Of a stretch of 38,045 nt of DNA, positions 1-7,862 are shown piece by piece. Every line of letters begins with the position of its first letter. Position 1 is the stretch's first letter. The position numbers and the translations under genes are program-made. Source of the stretch: Streptomyces soli (GTDB lineage Bacteria > Actinomycetota > Actinomycetes > Streptomycetales > Streptomycetaceae); contig NZ_RJVR01000092.1 of assembly GCF_003999195.1 (NCBI RefSeq), positions 1 to 38,045 of the forward strand, given 5' to 3'. The notes beneath the pieces are model-generated. The model saw only the letters and a program-made list of their open reading frames with translations. It did no database searches and was not told where the DNA came from.

Positions 1-345
1 CGGCGGGCGACGCTGACCGGCCTGGTCGCCGCGCTCGCGGCCGGCGAGGTCGACCTCGGCGTCGGCGCCGACTGGGACCGGGCCCGCGAACGGCTCGCCG
101 CCCTCCCCGGCATCGGCCCCTGGTCGGTCGAGGCCATCGCCATGCGGGCGCTGGGCGACCCCGACGCCTTCCTGCCCACCGACCTCGGCGTCCGGCACGC
201 GGCCCGCGCCCTGGGCCTGCCCGCCACGCCGGGCGCGCTGGTCAGGCACTCCGCCGCTTGGCGGCCATGGCGCGCGTACGCCGTCCAGTACCTCTGGGCC
301 ACCGGCGACCACCCGATCAACTTCCTGCCTTCGAACGGATCCTGA
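1..345 (+). CDS. alkA: DNA-3-methyladenine glycosylase, AlkA/HhH-GPD type (3' end only)
   Basis: C-terminal 114 codons of a base-excision repair glycosylase; the gene begins before the window. The visible part contains the helix-hairpin-helix core LPGIGPWSVEAIAMRALGD followed by FLPTDLGVR, whose Asp is the catalytic residue of the HhH-GPD superfamily. Enzymes of this family excise 3-methyladenine and related alkylated bases in the cytoplasm. In actinobacteria the glycosylase is often fused to an Ada-like N-terminus; that part is not visible here. The next gene, ogt, starts 1 nt after the TGA, so the two are probably one alkylation-damage operon with translational coupling. The family call is firm; whether this is a stand-alone AlkA or an Ada-AlkA fusion cannot be told from this window. 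Confidence 0.88.
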   Translation, partial: RRATLTGLVAALAAGEVDLGVGADWDRARERLAALPGIGPWSVEAIAMRALGDPDAFLPTDLGVRHAARALGLPATPGALVRHSAAWRPWRAYAVQYLWATGDHPINFLPSNGS

Positions 346-346
346 C

Positions 347-841
347 ATGCGTACGCACGCCATGACCTACAGCCCGGTCGGGCCGCTGACCCTGGTCGCC
401 GACGACGGTGTCCTGGCCGGGCTCTACATGACCGAGCAGCGGCACCGGCCGCCGGAGGAGACCTTCGGCGCGCGCGACCCCGCCGGTTTCGACGCCGCCG
501 TCGAGCAGCTGGCGGCCTACTTCGCGGGCGAGCTGACTGCCTTCGACCTGCCACTGGCGCTGCACGGCACACCGTTCCAGCGGCGCGTCTGGGCGGCCCT
601 CCAGGGCATCCCGTACGGCTCGGTGGTCTCGTACGGGCAACTCGCCGACCGCCTCGGGCAGCCGACCGCCTCCCGGGCCGTTGGCCTGGCCAACGGGCGC
701 AACCCGGTGGGCATCATCGTGCCCTGCCACCGGGTGGTCGGCTCGACGGGCAGCCTCACCGGCTACGGCGGCGGGCTGGCCCGCAAGCGGCAGTTGCTGG
801 ACTTCGAGCGCGGTCTGCGCGAGCCAACATCTCATATGTGA
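347..841 (+). CDS. ogt: Methylated-DNA--[protein]-cysteine S-methyltransferase
   Basis: A 164-residue suicide repair protein that moves the O6-alkyl group of guanine to its own cysteine. The active-site motif PCHRV is present with Cys127, and the arginine finger sits in SRAVG (Arg110), followed by the Asn of GRNP (Asn119). Length and the C-terminal layout GSLTGYGGGLARKRQLL are usual for the family. The ATG at 347 lies 1 nt behind the glycosylase stop and has no clear ribosome-binding site, so coupling to alkA is likely. A second ATG six codons in (362) starts the conserved sequence MTYSPVGPL and could be the true start. The 3' end overlaps the dyad that precedes the next gene. Confidence 0.95.
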   Translation: MRTHAMTYSPVGPLTLVADDGVLAGLYMTEQRHRPPEETFGARDPAGFDAAVEQLAAYFAGELTAFDLPLALHGTPFQRRVWAALQGIPYGSVVSYGQLADRLGQPTASRAVGLANGRNPVGIIVPCHRVVGSTGSLTGYGGGLARKRQLLDFERGLREPTSHM

Positions 842-850
842 GATAGTCTC
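829..850. promoter_or_regulatory. Inverted repeat overlapping a putative promoter of the HTH-MurA gene
   Basis: ATCTCA at 829-834 and TGAGAT at 839-844 form a perfect 6-bp dyad around TATG. A second, overlapping dyad GAGA-TAG-TCTC spans 840-850, so three half-sites alternate in orientation. TAGTCT at 844-849 fits a TANNNT -10 box and ends 6 nt before the ATG at 856, which has no Shine-Dalgarno sequence. A leaderless transcript is therefore plausible. A repressor bound here would block RNA polymerase. The helix-turn-helix domain encoded just downstream is the obvious candidate ligand (inference). No convincing -35 was found. Confidence 0.5.
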
Positions 851-855
851 GCCCC

Positions 856-2385
856 ATGGGAGACGACTACCTCGCACGTATCGGGAAGCTCATCCGTGAC
901 GCCCGCCAGCACCGGGGCTGGACACAGGTGCAGCTCGCGGAGGCGCTGGGCACCAGTCAGAGCGCGGTGAACCGTATTGAACGCGGTAATCAGAACATCA
1001 GCCTTGAGATGATCGCCCGAATCGGTGAAGCACTCGACAGCGAAATCATCTCCCTCGGCTACGCGGGACCGATGCATCTGCGCGTCGTCGGCGGTCGCCG
1101 GCTGTCCGGCAGCATCGACGTCAAGACCAGCAAGAACGCCTGCGTGGCCCTGCTGTGCGCCTCGCTGCTCAATGCGGGGCGCACGACGCTGCGCCGCGTT
1201 GCCCGCATCGAGGAGGTCAACCGGATCCTGGAGGTGCTGGCCAGCATCGGCGTCCGGGCCCGCTGGATCAACGACGGCAACGACCTCGAGATCGTGCCCC
1301 CGGCCCGCCTCGACCTGGAGTCGATGGACACCGAGGCCGCGCGCCGCACGCGCAGCGTCATCATGTTCCTTGGGCCGCTGATGCACCGCACCGACCGCTT
1401 CCGCATTCCGTACGCGGGTGGCTGCGACCTCGGTACGCGCACCGTGCAGCCGCACATGACGGCGCTTCGGCACTTCGGGCTGGAGGTCACCGCCACCACC
1501 GGCATGTACCACGCCCAGGTGCACCGCGACACTTCGCCCACCCGCCCGATCGTGCTGACCGAGCGCGGCGACACGGTCACCGAGAACGCGCTGCTGGCCG
1601 CCGCCCGCAACGACGGGGTCACCGTCATCCGCAATGCCAGCTCCAACTACATGGTCCAGGACCTGTGCTTCTTCCTGGAGCAGCTCGGCGTCAAGGTCGA
1701 GGGCATCGGCACCACGACCCTCACCGTGCACGGCGTGCCGCACATCGACCGCGACGTGGACTACGCGCCGTCAGAGGACCCGGTCGAGGCGATGAGCCTG
1801 GTCGCGGCCGCCGTGGTCACCCAGTCGGAACTGACCATCAGGCGCGTGCCGATCGAGTTCCTGGAGATCGAGCTGGCCGTCCTGGAGGAGATGGGCATCG
1901 ACCACGAGCGCTCGCCCGAATACCCTGCCGACAACGGCCGTACGAGGCTCATCGACCTGACCGTACGCCCGTCGAAGCTCCGCTCCCCCATCGACAAGAT
2001 CCACCCGATGCCCTTCCCGGGCCTCAACATCGACAACGTGCCCTTCTTCGCGGCCATCGCCGCCATGGCGCAGGGCTCGACCCTCATCCATGACTGGGTC
2101 TACGACAACCGCGCGATCTACCTCACCGAGCTGACCCGGCTCGGCGCCAACGTCAAGCTCCTGGACCCTCACCGGGTGCTGGTCGAGGGCCCGACGCGCT
2201 GGCGCTCCGCCGAGATGATGTGCCCGCCCGCGCTGCGGCCCGCGGTGGTCGTGCTGCTGGCGATGCTGGCGGCGGAGGGGACCAGCGTGCTGCGCAACGT
2301 CTATGTGATCAACCGCGGTTACGAGGACCTGGCCGATCGGCTCAACTCGATCGGCGCCCGGATCGAGACCTTCCGCGACATCTAG
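856..2385 (+). CDS. UDP-N-acetylglucosamine 1-carboxyvinyltransferase-like protein with N-terminal HTH domain
   Basis: A 509-residue two-domain protein. Residues about 8-66 form an XRE/Cro-type helix-turn-helix (QLAEALGTSQSAVNRIERG). Residues about 74-509 are a MurA-type enolpyruvyl transferase, the enzyme class that adds enolpyruvate to UDP-GlcNAc at the first committed step of peptidoglycan synthesis. Lys93-Asn94 in TSKNA correspond to the conserved KN pair of MurA. Cys190 in GGCDLGTR aligns with the catalytic, fosfomycin-targeted cysteine. E. coli MurA is about 419 residues, so the extra length is the HTH domain. Because the active-site residues are present the enzyme may be active. Alternatively it could be a second MurA copy turned ligand-sensing regulator. 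It lies 14 nt after ogt, behind the dyad at 829-850, and probably has its own promoter. Confidence 0.9.
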   Translation: MGDDYLARIGKLIRDARQHRGWTQVQLAEALGTSQSAVNRIERGNQNISLEMIARIGEALDSEIISLGYAGPMHLRVVGGRRLSGSIDVKTSKNACVALLCASLLNAGRTTLRRVARIEEVNRILEVLASIGVRARWINDGNDLEIVPPARLDLESMDTEAARRTRSVIMFLGPLMHRTDRFRIPYAGGCDLGTRTVQPHMTALRHFGLEVTATTGMYHAQVHRDTSPTRPIVLTERGDTVTENALLAAARNDGVTVIRNASSNYMVQDLCFFLEQLGVKVEGIGTTTLTVHGVPHIDRDVDYAPSEDPVEAMSLVAAAVVTQSELTIRRVPIEFLEIELAVLEEMGIDHERSPEYPADNGRTRLIDLTVRPSKLRSPIDKIHPMPFPGLNIDNVPFFAAIAAMAQGSTLIHDWVYDNRAIYLTELTRLGANVKLLDPHRVLVEGPTRWRSAEMMCPPALRPAVVVLLAMLAAEGTSVLRNVYVINRGYEDLADRLNSIGARIETFRDI

Positions 2386-2404
2386 GCCTGGGCCTTGGGC
2401 GGTC

Positions 2405-3246
2405 CTACGGCAACGCCTGCTCGGTCCAGATGGTCTTGCCGGTCGGACGGAGCGGATGTTCTCGCCCCGGGACTTGGCGGCTCTGGCGCGGTGCCCGGCG
2501 ATCCACTGGTCGAAGTCGGGGTCCCCGGTGCCGCTCAGCACCGGCCTGCCGGACAGCAGTCCCCGGGCGGGCGGCGAGAACGCCGGGTAGGTGCCGGCCG
2601 CGCCCAGGTCGATGACCGCCTCCGGGGTGCCCTCGGTCGGCGAGCGGTGGGTCACCCTCCGCATCACCACCGCGCCATCGACCGGGCCGGCGGTAGGTTC
2701 GTCCCCGAGCACCACCGACTCCAGCAGGTCCACGCTGGCGAAATCGGCGAACCTCGGTACCACCGTTACGGCGAGTTCCTGGACGGTGCGCGTCACGTCG
2801 AGCGTGGTGCCGATGGCGGCGGCGGCCTCGTTGAGCAGCGCCATCCGCTGTCGCGCCCAGTGCTGCTCGCTGCTGTCGAAGGCCGCCAGCGCCACGGCAC
2901 GTACCCGCCCCGAGGGGTCCCGGACCGGCCACATCTCGGTGTTCCAGGCGTGTTCCCGGGTCCCCGACGGGGCGCGGGTGTGGCTTTCGTAGTGCACGGG
3001 GCGCCCGGACTGCGCCACCTCGCGCAGATGCGCCAGGAAGCCCTGGCTGTGCTCCGCGTTCTCGACGGTGTCCGGGAAGTACCGCCCCCGCAGCGTCGAC
3101 TCATCGACGCCCATCACCCGGCAGGCCGTGTCATTCAGCCGCAGGTAGCGCTGCTGGGTGTCGAAGCTGGACATGGAGACCGACGCCTGCTCGAAGGCCC
3201 ACTCCACCACCTCGCGGTCGTCCTCGTCCCCGCTGTCGGTGTCCAC
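2405..3246 (-). pseudogene. Collapsed PAS-GAF-SpoIIE-HATPase regulator: N-terminus and last residues only
   Basis: The 5' part (from 3246 downward, about 270 codons) encodes a PAS domain (EWAFEQASVSMSSFDTQQR to about residue 130) and the start of a GAF domain (LNEAAAAIGTTLDVTRTVQE to about residue 265). Streptomyces proteins with this start usually continue through GAF, PP2C/SpoIIE phosphatase and an HATPase domain to 700-850 residues. Here the GAF stops at AKSRGENIRS and the DNA jumps, one frame over, to PTGKTIWTEQALP and stop, which is the characteristic end of the C-terminal HATPase domain. The original frame would run on antisense through the MurA-like gene to 1771, which is clearly not native. 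The intact version would be a partner-switching regulator that dephosphorylates anti-anti-sigma factors. Both ends survive and the middle is gone. Confidence 0.8.
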
Positions 3247-3277
3247 TCCCCCAGCGTTATCCTCGCGCGGCGGAGCC

Positions 3278-4153
3278 TCAACTCGGACGGGTCGGCTCCG
3301 GCCCGGACGACGCTGGTCGGAGCGTGTCGCGGATGAACTTCCGCAGCGCCTTGACCAGGGCGGTCGGCTGGTCCTCGGGGATGAGCGTGCGCGAGTCGGC
3401 GATCTCGACCAGTCGCCCCTGCGGGAGCAGCGCCGCCAGCCGCAGGCCGTGGTCGCGGGGCATCAGCAGATCGTCCTCGGCCCAGACGACGAGGGCGGGG
3501 CGGTCGAACGCGCGGAGCCCCTCGGCGGCCTCCACCAGCTCGCCCTTACGGGTACCGAGCAGATAGCGGCGCAGGTCGCGGCGGATGGCCGGGTCGGTGA
3601 GCAGGGGCTCCAACCAGCCGTCCACGACCTCGTCCGGCACCGGGCGCTTCGTCATCGCGCCGAGCCCGATGGGCAGCCGGCGCAAGGACTTCAGAGCCAG
3701 GAGCCGCACAACGGCGTTGAGCCCGCCGGGGATCCGTGCGGCCAGCACCAGCAGTTTGCCGGGCAGACCCGGCGGATAGTTGTCCAGCGCCTCGCAGGCG
3801 ACCAGGACGAGCCGCGCCAGGCGTTCGGGATGCTGGACGGCCACGGTCTGGGCGCGGCCCGAGTCGTTCTCGACCAGCGTGACGTCGGTGAGGTCCAGCC
3901 GGTCCAGGAACTCGGCCACCAGGTCCGCCACCGACTGCGGCGTCAGCTCGGCCTCCGCCCGCATGGGCTTGCGGTGGCTGCCCTCGGGAAGCGTCGGCAC
4001 CACGCACCGGAAGTCGGCCCGCAGGTCGGCGACGACATGCCGCCACAGCGTCCCGTCCTGCGTCAGGCCGTGCAACAGGACCACCACCGGTCCGTCGCCG
4101 CCGGTGTCCTCGTACGCGATCGGGCCGAGGGAGAGGTCGAGTTCAGCGCTCAC
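3278..4153 (-). CDS. Alpha/beta-fold hydrolase with unusual nucleophile elbow
   Basis: A 291-residue soluble alpha/beta hydrolase. LLHGLTQDGTLW provides the oxyanion-hole HG motif (residues 28-38). The nucleophile elbow reads VENDSGRA, putting Asp97 where related proteins have GNDSGG; the leading Gly is replaced by Glu. The usual catalytic His near the C-terminus is not evident: the place where GH would be expected reads IADSRTLIPEDQP. Haloalkane-dehalogenase and epoxide-hydrolase relatives use an Asp nucleophile, but without the His ordinary turnover is doubtful, so the substrate is unknown. GTG start at 4153. Upstream, the frame of argF stays open for 36 codons past its stop and ends in a TGA overlapping this GTG, which may mark a small relic. 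The collapsed PAS gene follows 31 nt downstream. Confidence 0.82.
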   Translation of the reverse strand: MSAELDLSLGPIAYEDTGGDGPVVVLLHGLTQDGTLWRHVVADLRADFRCVVPTLPEGSHRKPMRAEAELTPQSVADLVAEFLDRLDLTDVTLVENDSGRAQTVAVQHPERLARLVLVACEALDNYPPGLPGKLLVLAARIPGGLNAVVRLLALKSLRRLPIGLGAMTKRPVPDEVVDGWLEPLLTDPAIRRDLRRYLLGTRKGELVEAAEGLRAFDRPALVVWAEDDLLMPRDHGLRLAALLPQGRLVEIADSRTLIPEDQPTALVKALRKFIRDTLRPASSGPEPTRPS

Positions 4154-4260
4154 GGCAGCACCGCGATCCCGTCCCGTTCGGCCGACGCCTGTTCATCCCA
4201 CCACCGTACGACGCCGATCGCTGCCACCGCCGGATGGCACAGCCGACGGCTGGCGCGGGC

Positions 4261-5259
4261 TCACGCCAGGGTGGCCACCAGGATCGCCTTGATCGTGTGC
4301 ATGCGGTTCTCGGCCTGGTCGAAGACGACGGAGCGCGGCGACTCGAAGACCTCGTCGGTGACCTCGAGGGAGGTCAGCCCGTGCCGTTCGTAGATCTCCT
4401 GGCCGACTCTGGTGCCCAGGTCGTGGAAGGCGGGCAAGCAGTGCATGAACTTCACATCCGGGTTGCCGGTGGCGGCCAGCACCTCGGCGGTGACGGCGTA
4501 GGGGCCGAGCAGCGCGATCCGCTCGTCCCAGACCTCCTTGGGCTCGCCCATCGAGACCCAGACGTCCGTGTGGACGAAGTCCGCGCCGCGCACTCCCTCG
4601 GACACGTCCTCGGTGAGCGTGACGCGGGCGCCGGTGCTCGCCGCGAGGCGGTGTGCCACGGCGACCACGGCGTCGTCCGGCCAGAGCCGCTTGGGCGCCA
4701 CGATCCGTACGTCCATGCCGAGCAGGGCGCCGGTGATCAGCAGTGAATTGCCGGTGTTGTAGCGGGCGTCGCCGAGGTAGGCGTAGGCGATCTCCTCCAG
4801 CGGCTTGGCGCTGTGCTCGGTCATGGTGAGCACGTCGGCCAGCATCTGCGTGGGGTGCCACTCGTCGGTGAGGCCGTTCCACACGGGCACGCCCGCGTAC
4901 GCCGCCAGTTCCTCGACGATCTGCTGGCCGTTTCCACGGTATTCGATGCCGTCGAACATCCGGCCGAGGACGCGGGCGGTGTCCTTGACCGACTCCTTGT
5001 GCCCGATCTGTGAGCCGGCCGGGTCGAGATACGTGGTCGAGGCGCCCTGGTCGGCGGCGGCGACCTCGAAGGCGCAGCGAGTCCGCGTCGACGTCTTCTC
5101 GAAGACCAGGGCGATGTTCCTGCCCCGCAGCCGCTGGACCTCGGTGCCCGCTCGCTTGGCCGCCTTCAGCTCGGCGGCCAGCTCCACCAGGTGGCGGAAC
5201 TCCTCGGTGGTGAAGTCCAGCTCCTTGAGGAAGTGGCGGCCCGTGAGGTCGATGGCCAT
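4261..5259 (-). CDS. argF: Ornithine carbamoyltransferase (probably catabolic)
   Basis: A 332-residue enzyme interconverting ornithine plus carbamoyl phosphate and citrulline. Signature motifs are all present: STRTR (57-61, carbamoyl phosphate), HPTQ (135-138), the SMG loop (236-238) and HCLP (273-276, ornithine). The ATG at 5259 is chosen because TAGGAG lies 5 nt upstream and the family begins [16 protein letters not shown]; an ATG at 5289 would add ten non-conserved residues. It lies 83 nt downstream of arginine deiminase on the same strand. In the deiminase pathway citrulline is phosphorolysed to ornithine and carbamoyl phosphate, so this copy is probably the catabolic one (arcB role). Carbamate kinase, the usual third gene, is not in this window. 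Streptomyces usually has a separate biosynthetic argF. Confidence 0.95.
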   Translation of the reverse strand: MAIDLTGRHFLKELDFTTEEFRHLVELAAELKAAKRAGTEVQRLRGRNIALVFEKTSTRTRCAFEVAAADQGASTTYLDPAGSQIGHKESVKDTARVLGRMFDGIEYRGNGQQIVEELAAYAGVPVWNGLTDEWHPTQMLADVLTMTEHSAKPLEEIAYAYLGDARYNTGNSLLITGALLGMDVRIVAPKRLWPDDAVVAVAHRLAASTGARVTLTEDVSEGVRGADFVHTDVWVSMGEPKEVWDERIALLGPYAVTAEVLAATGNPDVKFMHCLPAFHDLGTRVGQEIYERHGLTSLEVTDEVFESPRSVVFDQAENRMHTIKAILVATLA

Positions 5260-5342
5260 GGGGGCTCCTAGGTCGCGGTCGTAGGGCAATAGGACTGACT
5301 AACTGGAAGTCTATACGACGCTCCGCATCCTTATACGGTGCC

Positions 5343-6566
5343 TTACACGGCGTCCCGCTCGATGGGACAGCTCATGCAGCGCGGGCCGCCGCGTCCCCGC
5401 CCCAGTTCGCTCCCGGGGATCTCTATCACCTCGATGCCGCGCTTGCGCAGATAGGTATTGGTCGTGACATTGCGTTCGTAGGCGAGCACCACGCCCGGTT
5501 CCAGGGCCAGCACATTGCACCCGTCGTCCCACTGCTCGCGCTCCGCCGCGTGCACGTCCTGGGTCGCGGTGAGCACCCGGATGTCGTCCAGCCCCAGCGC
5601 GGCCGCGATCGCCCGGTGCATGTGATCCGGTGGGTGGTCGGTGACCTTCAGATCGCGCTCGCCCGCGCCCGGCCCGATGGTGTACGAGCGGAGCATGCCG
5701 AGCCCGGCGTACTTGGTGAAGGTGTCACCGTCGATCATCGTCATCACGGTGTCCAGGTGCATGAACGCCCGCCGCTTCGGCATGTCCAGCGCCACGATGC
5801 TGCGGGCCGAACCGGCCGCGAACAACCGCTGGGCGAGCATCTCCACGGCCTGCGGGGTGGTGCGCTCGCTCATGCCGATCAGCACCGCGCCATTGCCGAT
5901 GACGAGGACGTCGCCGCCCTCGATGGTCGAGGGGTAGGCGGCCTGTCCCTCCGACCAGACGTGGAAGCCGCCCGGTGCGAAGAGGGGGTGGTGCTGATAG
6001 ACCGCCTCGTAGTGGATGGTCTCGTGCCAGCGGGCGGGCCAGCGCATGGCGTTGATGCTGACGCCGTCGTAGACCCAGGCCGAGGTGTCCCGGGTGAAGA
6101 GGTGGTTCGGCAGCGGATTGAGCAGGAAGTCGTCCGCGCCCATGACGTGGAAGCGCACCGAGGTCGGCTCGGCGAAGCGCTCCAGGAACTCCCGCTTGGT
6201 CATGCCGCCGACCAGCGCCTCCACCAGGTCGGCGGCGGACAGCTCGTCGAAGGCCGCACGGAAGTGGTCGGTGACCACGGGACCGTACTCCTTCTCGTCG
6301 AAGACCCGGTCGAGGACCATCCGCCGGGCCTCGGGCAGGGCCAGCGTCTCGCGCAGCAGGTCACCGAAGAGGTGCACCTCCACGCCCCGGTCGCGCAGCA
6401 CGTCCGCGAAGCCGTCGTGCTCGGCGCGTGCCCGGCGCACCCACAGGACGTCGTCGAAGAGCAGCGCGTCCTTGTTCGACGGCGTGAGTCGCTTCAGCTC
6501 GAGATCGGGCCGGTGAAGGATCACGCGGTGCAGCCGCCCGGCCTCTGAGTCCACATGGAAGCCCAT
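5343..6566 (-). CDS. arcA: Arginine deiminase
   Basis: A 407-residue cytoplasmic enzyme hydrolysing arginine to citrulline and ammonia, the first step of the arginine deiminase pathway. Family blocks are visible in order: FTRDTS, the MHLDTVMT block with its catalytic His, and the C-terminal GPRCMSCP carrying catalytic Cys397; a second Cys at 400 follows. The ATG at 6566 starts the conserved MGFHVDSEAGRLHRVILHRP and has GGAAGG about 9 nt upstream. The frame stays open upstream to about 7625, but that stretch is antisense to the amine-oxidase gene. argF follows after 83 nt, so the pair probably forms one transcript. The 156-bp divergent gap to the gene at 6723 must hold its promoter; no clear ARG box was seen. 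Confidence 0.96.
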   Translation of the reverse strand: MGFHVDSEAGRLHRVILHRPDLELKRLTPSNKDALLFDDVLWVRRARAEHDGFADVLRDRGVEVHLFGDLLRETLALPEARRMVLDRVFDEKEYGPVVTDHFRAAFDELSAADLVEALVGGMTKREFLERFAEPTSVRFHVMGADDFLLNPLPNHLFTRDTSAWVYDGVSINAMRWPARWHETIHYEAVYQHHPLFAPGGFHVWSEGQAAYPSTIEGGDVLVIGNGAVLIGMSERTTPQAVEMLAQRLFAAGSARSIVALDMPKRRAFMHLDTVMTMIDGDTFTKYAGLGMLRSYTIGPGAGERDLKVTDHPPDHMHRAIAAALGLDDIRVLTATQDVHAAEREQWDDGCNVLALEPGVVLAYERNVTTNTYLRKRGIEVIEIPGSELGRGRGGPRCMSCPIERDAV

Positions 6567-6722
6567 GGGAATGACCTTCCCACTCCTCGCGCGAATTAGC
6601 GGCGGTTCGGCCAGGACGGGGCCGATGTCACATCCCGCGCCCCCGCAGCGTCCAAGAGGTGACGTCCAAGAGGTGAAGGACGGCGGGGAGCGAGCGAGGA
6701 GACCGACCCATGCGGCCGATCC

Positions 6723-7859
6723 ATGCGGCACATCACGGTCGTCGGCGGCGGCTTCGCCGGGCTGACGGCGGCGCTCACCTGCGCCGAGGCGGGCGCGCAG
6801 GTGACGCTCTACGAGGCGCACGACGCCCTCGGCGGCCGGGCCCGCACCTCCGAGGGCGCCTACCGTACGAACGAGGGCCCGCACGCCTTCTACGCTTCCG
6901 GCCCGCACTGGACCTGGCTCACCCAGCGCGGCCTGACCGGGCCCCTGGCGAAGTCCCAGCCCCGCGACTGCGCGCGGCCGCGCTTCCGGTACGGGGGCCG
7001 GCTGCGCCGGATGCCGCCGCTGGGCATGCTGCGGCTGCTCTGCCAGCGCGAGGCCCCGGTCGGCCAGGACTTCGCGGGCTGGGCCGACGGGCTCGTGGGC
7101 GGCCGCGCGGCGCGGGCGGCGGCCCACTACGCGGCGGTGGTGGTCTTCCACCACGACCCCGGCAGCCTCTCCGCGGCCTTCGTCCAGGAACGGCTGCGGC
7201 GGGTGGCGTCCGTGCCGCCCGAGGCCCAATACCCGGTCGGCGGTTGGGGCGCCGTCATCGAGCGGATGGCGGCGCGCGCCTGGAACCTGGGCGCCCGCCT
7301 GGAACTCGGCGCCCGGATCGACACCCTGCCCGAGCACGGCCCGGTCGTCGTCGCCACCTCCCTGGACGCCGCCCGCGCCCTGCCCGGCGACGACTCCCTG
7401 GTCTGGGACAGCGGCCGCACCGCCCTGCTCGACCTCGCCCTGCGCGAGCGGCGCGGCGACGCCTTCGCCCTGTCCGACCTCGACGCCCCGGGCTGGATCG
7501 GCCGTGTCACCGCCCAGGACCCCACCCTCGCGCCGCACGGCGAGTCGCTCCTCCAGGGCCAGATCCAGGGCGAGGACCGCGAAGACGGCTTGGTGAACCG
7601 CACCAAACCCCTCCGGCCAAACCACCGCCGGACGGAGTTCGGCGCAGCCACCCGAAGCGCGGGAGGCGCGCCGGCGCCGAGCGCTGCGAGCGCGGCACGA
7701 AGAGGTTCAGCTCAGGTGGCCGCGCCCGGCGTCCTCAGCGAGGTGGCCTTCGCCAGCGCCGTCGCCGCCGGCACCCTCGCCCTGGGCCCCGCGCAGCGTC
7801 ACAACCGGGGGTCCACCGGCTCCGACTCCAGGGCGAGGACCGCGAAGACGGCCTCGTGA
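6723..7859 (+). CDS. FAD-dependent amine oxidase/protoporphyrinogen-oxidase-like protein with replaced C-terminal segment
   Basis: N-terminal dinucleotide-binding fold VVGGGFAGLTAALTCAEAG (residues 5-23) and the LGGRART FAD motif identify an NAD(P)/FAD-dependent oxidoreductase. Residues 1 to about 280 look normal. Expected family sequence is then lost: from about 281 to 330 it is a low-complexity, basic stretch (QGEDREDGLVNRTKP and onward), after which the family's conserved end QVAAPGVLSEVAFASAVAAG reappears in frame. About 90 residues of substrate/FAD domain appear replaced by about 50 unrelated ones. The replacing DNA begins with a copy of the 3' end of the neighbouring pnkp gene (repeat at 7564-7599). 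The tail also reads 61 bp into antisense pnkp sequence before stopping. The gene is open but probably non-functional. Confidence 0.7.
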   Translation: MRHITVVGGGFAGLTAALTCAEAGAQVTLYEAHDALGGRARTSEGAYRTNEGPHAFYASGPHWTWLTQRGLTGPLAKSQPRDCARPRFRYGGRLRRMPPLGMLRLLCQREAPVGQDFAGWADGLVGGRAARAAAHYAAVVVFHHDPGSLSAAFVQERLRRVASVPPEAQYPVGGWGAVIERMAARAWNLGARLELGARIDTLPEHGPVVVATSLDAARALPGDDSLVWDSGRTALLDLALRERRGDAFALSDLDAPGWIGRVTAQDPTLAPHGESLLQGQIQGEDREDGLVNRTKPLRPNHRRTEFGAATRSAGGAPAPSAASAARRGSAQVAAPGVLSEVAFASAVAAGTLALGPAQRHNRGSTGSDSRARTAKTAS

Positions 7860-7862
7860 ACG
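7564..7862. repeat. 36-bp direct repeat (7564-7599 and 7827-7862)
   Basis: The two 36-bp copies match at 34 of 36 positions, with 26 identical bases at their start (TCCAGGGCGAGGACCGCGAA and onward), and begin 263 bp apart. The right copy is the native 3' coding end of pnkp; read on the minus strand it encodes VHEAVFAVLALE. The left copy encodes VHQAVFAVLALD on the minus strand and lies inside the amine-oxidase gene exactly where its normal sequence is lost. The left copy therefore looks like a duplicated piece of pnkp inserted during a rearrangement. Confidence 0.75.

Noticed and set aside
832..1743. Long minus-strand open frames across the MurA-like gene, and similar ones across most other genes
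   Set aside because: They are antisense mirrors caused by high third-position GC; compositions are Arg/Ala/Pro-rich with no motifs.
5290..5342. Separate promoter between arcA and argF (TAGACT as -10)
   Set aside because: No plausible -35 at correct spacing; co-transcription with arcA is simpler.
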